Assembly: GCF_003545875.1 (NCBI RefSeq)
Contig: NZ_QHCS01000002.1
Coordinates: forward strand, 631,001-695,000
Origin: Leptospira stimsonii
GTDB taxonomy: Bacteria > Spirochaetota > Leptospiria > Leptospirales > Leptospiraceae
DNA: 64,000 nt
Direction of reading: 5' to 3'
The position numbers were made by a program, and so were the translations under genes. Each line of letters opens with the position of its first letter. Positions within the stretch are counted from its first letter, which is position 1. Below the pieces are notes generated by a model that was not told the DNA's origin, searched no databases, and was given only the letters and a program-made list of their open reading frames with translations. Below are positions 63,026 to 64,000 of this stretch, one piece after another.

Positions 63026-64000
63026 ATGAGATTCTTGTCTTGGAAATACACGGCGATGCTTTGGATTCTCTGCGGACTTCTTTCCTGCAAAGCGGAGGAA
63101 AAGAAATTCGACGCACTTTCCTTTTACGACAATATCGCCGACGACGGGGGATTGAAACTCTTCAATCTTCTCGATGAATACCCTTCCTTGAAAGCCGGGT
63201 TTCAGAGCTTACAACCGGAACAATTTAATATCCGACTCGACGGTTCTATGCGAAAGCCGGCTCGAAAAGATATCACCGGTTTTTTGAGGGTTTCATCGGA
63301 CATGTTCTTGAAACCGGAAGCGCGCGTAAGAGAATTCCTTCTGAAAGCGAACACTCTGATTCATCGTCTCAAAGAAGCTCGAAACGGAGCGTTTGATGGA
63401 ATCATTCCATGGTTGGAAAGAATTCGCCATTATCCGGGACAAGTCGTTCGGAACCTTTCGCCTATCAGTCAAAAAGCTTTGATCTATCTCTACAACACGT
63501 TGAACGCCGTTGATACGGAGATGAAGTATAAGGAACTCGCTTCGGCGCTCGCCGATCCGGATATGATCGAATTGTTTCAGGATCTTGAAATCGTCTTTCA
63601 CAAGACTTTGGTTCAAAACGCTAACGCGAGGATCGGAGTGGAATCCATTCTCAAAGGTTTGATCGATCCTACATTGAGCGCGGACAAGATTCTTAAGAAT
63701 CAAATGATCAATCTAATCGCCGAGATAGGAAACACATTTCAACAAAGGGCCGGCTTCAGCGATTTTAAATCCTCTGATACCGTACTCAAAGATCTGATCG
63801 TTAATTTGGAAAAATATTACACCGTCGGTGGGGCTGTACACGATCTTCCGGGAATCTACGATTATCGCGATCCGGACTATCCTTCCGATTTTGCGATCGT
63901 CATAACGGAGATCTTTCGTTATCTAAGGCCGATGTTCACGAGTGGAGGAATTTATACAAAGGATCCTAACGTTCTTTTGGGTAAGGAATTGAGTAAGAAT
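63026..64000 (+). CDS. Lipoprotein, N-terminal part (runs off the window)
   Basis: The ATG at 63026 (GGAGA upstream) opens a frame of 325 codons without a stop to the window end. The signal is MRFLSWKYTAMLWILCG with lipobox LLSC (Cys21). The mature part is helical and rich in Leu and charged residues (VREFLLKANTLIHRLKEARN; KYKELASALADPDMIELFQD). I do not recognise a family. Length is a minimum. Confidence 0.75.
   Translation, partial: MRFLSWKYTAMLWILCGLLSCKAEEKKFDALSFYDNIADDGGLKLFNLLDEYPSLKAGFQSLQPEQFNIRLDGSMRKPARKDITGFLRVSSDMFLKPEARVREFLLKANTLIHRLKEARNGAFDGIIPWLERIRHYPGQVVRNLSPISQKALIYLYNTLNAVDTEMKYKELASALADPDMIELFQDLEIVFHKTLVQNANARIGVESILKGLIDPTLSADKILKNQMINLIAEIGNTFQQRAGFSDFKSSDTVLKDLIVNLEKYYTVGGAVHDLPGIYDYRDPDYPSDFAIVITEIFRYLRPMFTSGGIYTKDPNVLLGKELSKN

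Noticed and set aside
1..64000. CRISPR arrays, tRNA or rRNA genes, intact transposases
   Set aside because: None seen: no regularly spaced repeats, no cloverleaf pattern noticed, and no transposase motifs in any long frame.

Overview
The window reads as chromosomal DNA of a spirochaete, almost certainly Leptospira of the pathogenic lineage. The reasons are the divergent perR / ankyrin / katE block, which has the same order as the PerR locus of pathogenic Leptospira; many lipoproteins with short spirochaetal lipoboxes (for example LSGC, FLNC, LWNC, LLSC); FG-GAP, MORN and beta-helix surface-type proteins; a FlgF-type flagellar rod protein; and AT-rich intergenic DNA. By eye the base composition is above that of L. 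interrogans, so one of the higher-GC pathogenic species is likely. I see no rRNA, tRNA, CRISPR array, intact insertion sequence or prophage.

Layout. 0-1.1 kb: a patatin-like lipase (cut by the window edge) coupled to a PlsC-type acyltransferase. 1.4-9.1 kb: an FG-GAP lipoprotein, a DUF3147 membrane protein, an unrecognised membrane protein, and a MacAB-like export operon (adaptor, permease, ATPase). 9.2-10.5 kb: an eRF1-domain-like protein and a decayed stretch in which a PAS-domain remnant runs into the tail of a GH130 glycosidase. 10.5-14.5 kb: a coupled operon FadL-type porin, DUF5683-like protein, alkylsulfatase. 14.8-19.1 kb: DUF3604 protein (with one in-frame TGA), parvulin-type PPIase and HupE/UreJ membrane protein. 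19.3-25.5 kb: a second FG-GAP lipoprotein, a secreted beta-rich protein preceded by a (TTC)9 tract, and a beta-helix lipoprotein. 26.5-27.8 kb: a short cytoplasmic chemoreceptor-like protein overlapping a di-iron ODP-type oxygen sensor. 28.9-31.1 kb: an alpha/beta hydrolase divergent from a TetR regulator across a clear double operator, then a decayed AraC gene. 31.4-35.3 kb: FlgF-type protein, then perR facing ank-katE across 7-1-7 PerR-like boxes. 36.9-40.5 kb: a family 2A encapsulin with its cysteine desulfurase cargo, convergent with a serine O-acetyltransferase. 41.6-51.9 kb: a four-PAS histidine kinase, small enzymes, a stand-alone class III cyclase, and an operon of permease, CMD-like protein, mycofactocin-type SDR and M20 peptidase. 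51.9-53.2 kb: a wrecked di-haem oxidoreductase lipoprotein gene behind a Fur-like palindrome. 53.3-64 kb: two coupled lipoproteins, a MORN lipoprotein, a glycoside-hydrolase-like protein with a DMT exporter, a fatty acid desaturase, an AraC-type membrane regulator, an RRM protein, and a truncated large lipoprotein.

The most notable systems are (1) the encapsulin / cysteine desulfurase / serine acetyltransferase set, which together would make a cysteine-to-sulfur storage compartment; (2) the chemoreceptor-ODP overlapping pair, a probable oxygen or iron sensing module; (3) the DUF3604-PPIase-HupE trio, with an unexplained TGA inside an otherwise intact 740-codon frame; and (4) the peroxide-response locus with readable operators. 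Several loci (GH130/PAS, AraC, di-haem oxidoreductase) show ongoing gene loss.
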